Assembly (NCBI GenBank): GCA_039621445.1
Contig: CP154956.1
Span: 67,464,452 to 67,528,451 of the forward strand
From: Euglena gracilis
Taxonomy: Eukaryota > Euglenida > Euglenophyceae > Euglenales
Direction of reading: 5' to 3'
DNA: 64,000 nucleotides
A program made the translations under genes and the position numbers. This document shows positions 61,275-64,000 of this stretch, piece by piece (position 1 is the stretch's first letter; each line of letters begins with the position of its first letter). Under the pieces are notes generated by a model, which saw only the letters and a program-made list of their open reading frames with translations, searched no databases and was not told the origin of the DNA.

Positions 61275-62744
61275 AGCTCCAACATCAATCTGTAATCACC
61301 TTGGGTGCATCCAACGATGCATAACCTACAATTACTGCTCAGGCAGGTGCAAACCCCACCCCCACTTATAAACCCCTCCCCACTTATCAACCCCTCCCTC
61401 GGGCTGACCAACCAAACCGGGACCTATAAACCACCCTTGGGAAGAAGAATCAAAAGCCACCGCGGACGATTTTTTCAGCTGCAAACCACCCAAGAAAATG
61501 GTTTTTTGGCAATTTTTGAAGACCGACCATCATCAAAAATGCCATTTTTGTCCAAATTTGCCGAAATTTGCCAATTAATTTGGGGGGTTTAACGGTCATT
61601 TGGGGGGAGGGGGACCAACAACAAATTCCGGGCCCATAAACAGGTTTTAAATAGTGCTGAGATCTTCATAGGACACGCATGCAATGGAAGGCAGAAAATA
61701 CTAGCATTGCAAATTTTGCATAATTTATAATTTGCAAATTACACTCTTGCAATTTAGTTCAACGATTTAACGGTAATTCCTGAAATATTATGAAATATTA
61801 ATAACTTTCAGTGACTTTGCAGTAATTTAACCCCCCCCATGCACCCTATACCCTTTTCGTTGGATTTCTTCGAATTTTTTGACCCTTTTTGACCCAAACT
61901 CCATGGGTTTCGGGCCAAAACCGGGGCGCCGAGTGTATCGAAAAATGCTCATTCTCGGCTCAAAAACAGCTTTTCCGGGTCCGGGAGGCCAAAAAAAATA
62001 GCTTCGGGCAAAAAGATTTTTCGATTTCTTTCGACTTTTTTGACCGTTTTTTTGACCCAGAGTCCATGGGTTTCGGGCCGAACCCAGGGCGCCGGGGGGT
62101 GTCAAAAAACAGATAGGCGATAGGGGGGGTCGCTAAGCTCTTATCCCTTTATGGGTAAGAGCGAAGCTTACCCCAGGGGGAAAACCCCACCGAACCCCCC
62201 TCCCCCCCCCTCGGGGCCACCTCGGAAACCGGCGGATTATCACCATGATCCCGGCCTCGTTCCCAAAAATTTTTTTTTCAGTTGCAATGACTGGATTTCT
62301 AGTTTCCGAATCACCCAGGTTTGACCAACTCCCCGTCAGGCCCGAGTTATTCACCCGTCCCCCCCCCCTTACCCCCCCTTGCCCCCCCCCCTACCCTACC
62401 AGGTTTTGAATAGTGCTGAGCTCTTAATGAGCACACACCCACCCCTTTAATTGACCAGGGTGTGACGTAGAGCTGAGCTCTTTGGGATACCACGCCGGCC
62501 CGGCCAGGGAAAAACGCTCATTTTCGGCTCAAAAACAGTTTTTCTGGGTCAGAACATCGTTTTGGGGCAAAAAAATTTCTTGGATTTTTTTCGACTTTTT
62601 TGACCGGTTTTGACAAAAAGTCAATGGGTTGGTGGCCCAAAACAGGGCGCTGGTGGGTCGAAAAACGCTCATTTTCGGCTCAAACACAGGCATTCCGGGA
62701 GGCGAAAAAACGTCGTTTTGGGGCAAAAAAAAATTTCGATTTTT
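61275..62744. repeat. Spacer, family D, P and TAAACCCCTCCC repeats
   Basis: 61365-61440 repeats TATAAACC(C/A)CC. 61640-61830 has CAGGTTTTAAATAGTGCTGA and AT-rich sequence like 34630. 61860-62110 is D, 62110-62170 a GCTAAGCTCTTA hairpin, 62210-62360 P, and 62505-62744 D. Confidence 0.5.
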
Positions 62745-63962
62745 TTCGACTTTTTTGACCCGGTTTTGACCCAAAGTCAATGGGTTGACGGCCCAAAACG
62801 GGGCGCCGGCGGGTCGAAAAACGCTCATTTTTGGCTCAAAAACATTTTTTCCGGGTCCGGGAGGTCAAAAAACATGGTTTTGGGCAAAAAAATTTTCTCG
62901 AATTTTTTCGACTTTTTGACCCAAAAATGGCTAGGTTCACCGGCCGGGGGGGAGGGCCCCAGCCAGGGGGGGGGGGGACCGGGTCGGAAAATTTTTTTTC
63001 GCCCAAAAACACTTTTTTTGATGTTCTGAGGTGAAAAAAAGTGTTTTTGGGCGAAAAATTTTTTTTCAAAATTTTGGGTCCCGACCTGCCACCCAACCCC
63101 CCCTCGCCCAGCCGCCCTGACGGCGCCCGGTGGGGTCCCCGAACACCCAAAACTGGCCCAAAATCGCACAACCAGACCCCGGGAACCCCAAAAAACGGTC
63201 AAAACCCCCCCTAAACCTAATGTTTGACCCCCTGGTTTGGGTTCTAACTCCCCGTCTAGCCCGAGATACGGCCAATTTACGGTTTCGGGCCCCGAACGGA
63301 CCAGAACTGGCAAATCTGGCCCAAAAGTCCCAAAACGGCCGTATCTCGGGCTAGGCGACGAGTTGTCCCAAATCGCGCATACCGATCGATAGGGCGTTCC
63401 AAGGTCGTCAAATAAGGTCGCCATCACTTTTCCTCAACTCCACAGCGTTTTCGAGATATTTTGAAATTTTCGATTTTTTGACCCCAGCCCGGCAGCCCTC
63501 AAACCCCTGCAAGGGTCCCCGAATACCCAAAAATGGCCCAAAATCGCACAACCAGACCCCGGGAACCCCAAAAAACGGTCAAACCCCCCCCCTAAACCTA
63601 ATGATTGACCCCCTGGTTTGGGCTCCAACTCCCCGTCTAGCCCGAGATACGGGCAATTTACGGTTTCGGGCCCCGAACGGGCCCGAAATGGCCAAAACTG
63701 GCAAAACTGGCCCAAAACCCCAAAACGGCCGTATCTCGGGCTGGGCGAGGAGTTGGCCCAAACCGCGCATAGCGATCGATCGGGCGTCCCAAAGTTGAGG
63801 AATGACGTCCTCTTCACTTTTTTGCAACTCCGCGGCGTTTTCGAGATATTTTGATTTTTTCGATTTTTTGACCCCAAAATGACCCTGCAATTTCCCCGGA
63901 AAAAAAAACGGTACACAACTTTTTTGCTCGGGCCATAACTCCGGACTGGCGGGGAGTTGCGG
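62745..63962 (+). repeat. 1.2-kb segment, direct copy of 49735-50955
   Basis: Colinear with the partner, including the D unit, GCCGG/GGGG hairpin and two 379-bp-spaced units of CACAACCAGACCCCGGGAAC. A new D unit begins at 63965 and runs off the window. Confidence 0.8.
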
Positions 63963-64000
63963 GTAACTTTTTTGACCCGGTTTTGACCCAAAGTCAATGG

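Overview
The window looks like nuclear DNA from a repeat-choked eukaryote, most likely a protist or alga. Supporting signs are candidate GT-AG exons, domains typical of eukaryotes (PHD, OTU, J, CCCH and leucine-rich repeat), short non-autonomous transposons with clear target-site duplications, microsatellites and a long satellite. The lineage cannot be settled from this sequence. No bacterial operon, CRISPR array, tRNA or rRNA was seen. Very long C or G homopolymers and perfect palindromes occur throughout and would be error-prone in assembly.

Layout. 0-4.9 kb: two broken copies of a tyrosine-recombinase-like gene, PHD-finger fragments, and nested small transposons. 4.9-9.7 kb: a tandem satellite (unit about 71 bp) with a higher-order period near 2.3 kb. 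9.7-12.7 kb: palindromic GC-rich repeats. 12.9-15.2 kb: 315-bp direct repeats enclosing a 1.2-kb terminal-inverted-repeat element that carries a recombinase ORF. 15.2-35.5 kb: a mosaic of dispersed repeat families, hAT-like, 3-bp-TSD and TA-TSD elements, with recombinase catalytic-motif fragments at 23.9 kb and 35.6 kb. 35.8-38.0 kb: a frameshifted gene with an OTU peptidase domain, a J domain and two CCCH zinc fingers. 38-46 kb: more recombinase relics, small coding-like segments and duplicated repeats. 46-52 kb: repeats. 52.9-61.3 kb: the most host-like part, with two exact 84-bp LRR exons and several other candidate exons. 61.3-64 kb: repeats, including a direct copy of the 49.7-51.0 kb segment.

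How the parts relate. The recombinase-like family is dismembered. The N-terminal core-binding-like part occurs at least five times, while the catalytic motifs (TGYR, and HxxR followed 30 residues later by Y) lie in separate fragments. No intact transposase or reverse transcriptase is visible, so the small elements would depend on proteins encoded elsewhere. The OTU-J-CCCH gene is the most unusual coding unit. Most coding calls rest on reading frame, composition and splice-like borders rather than on database matches.
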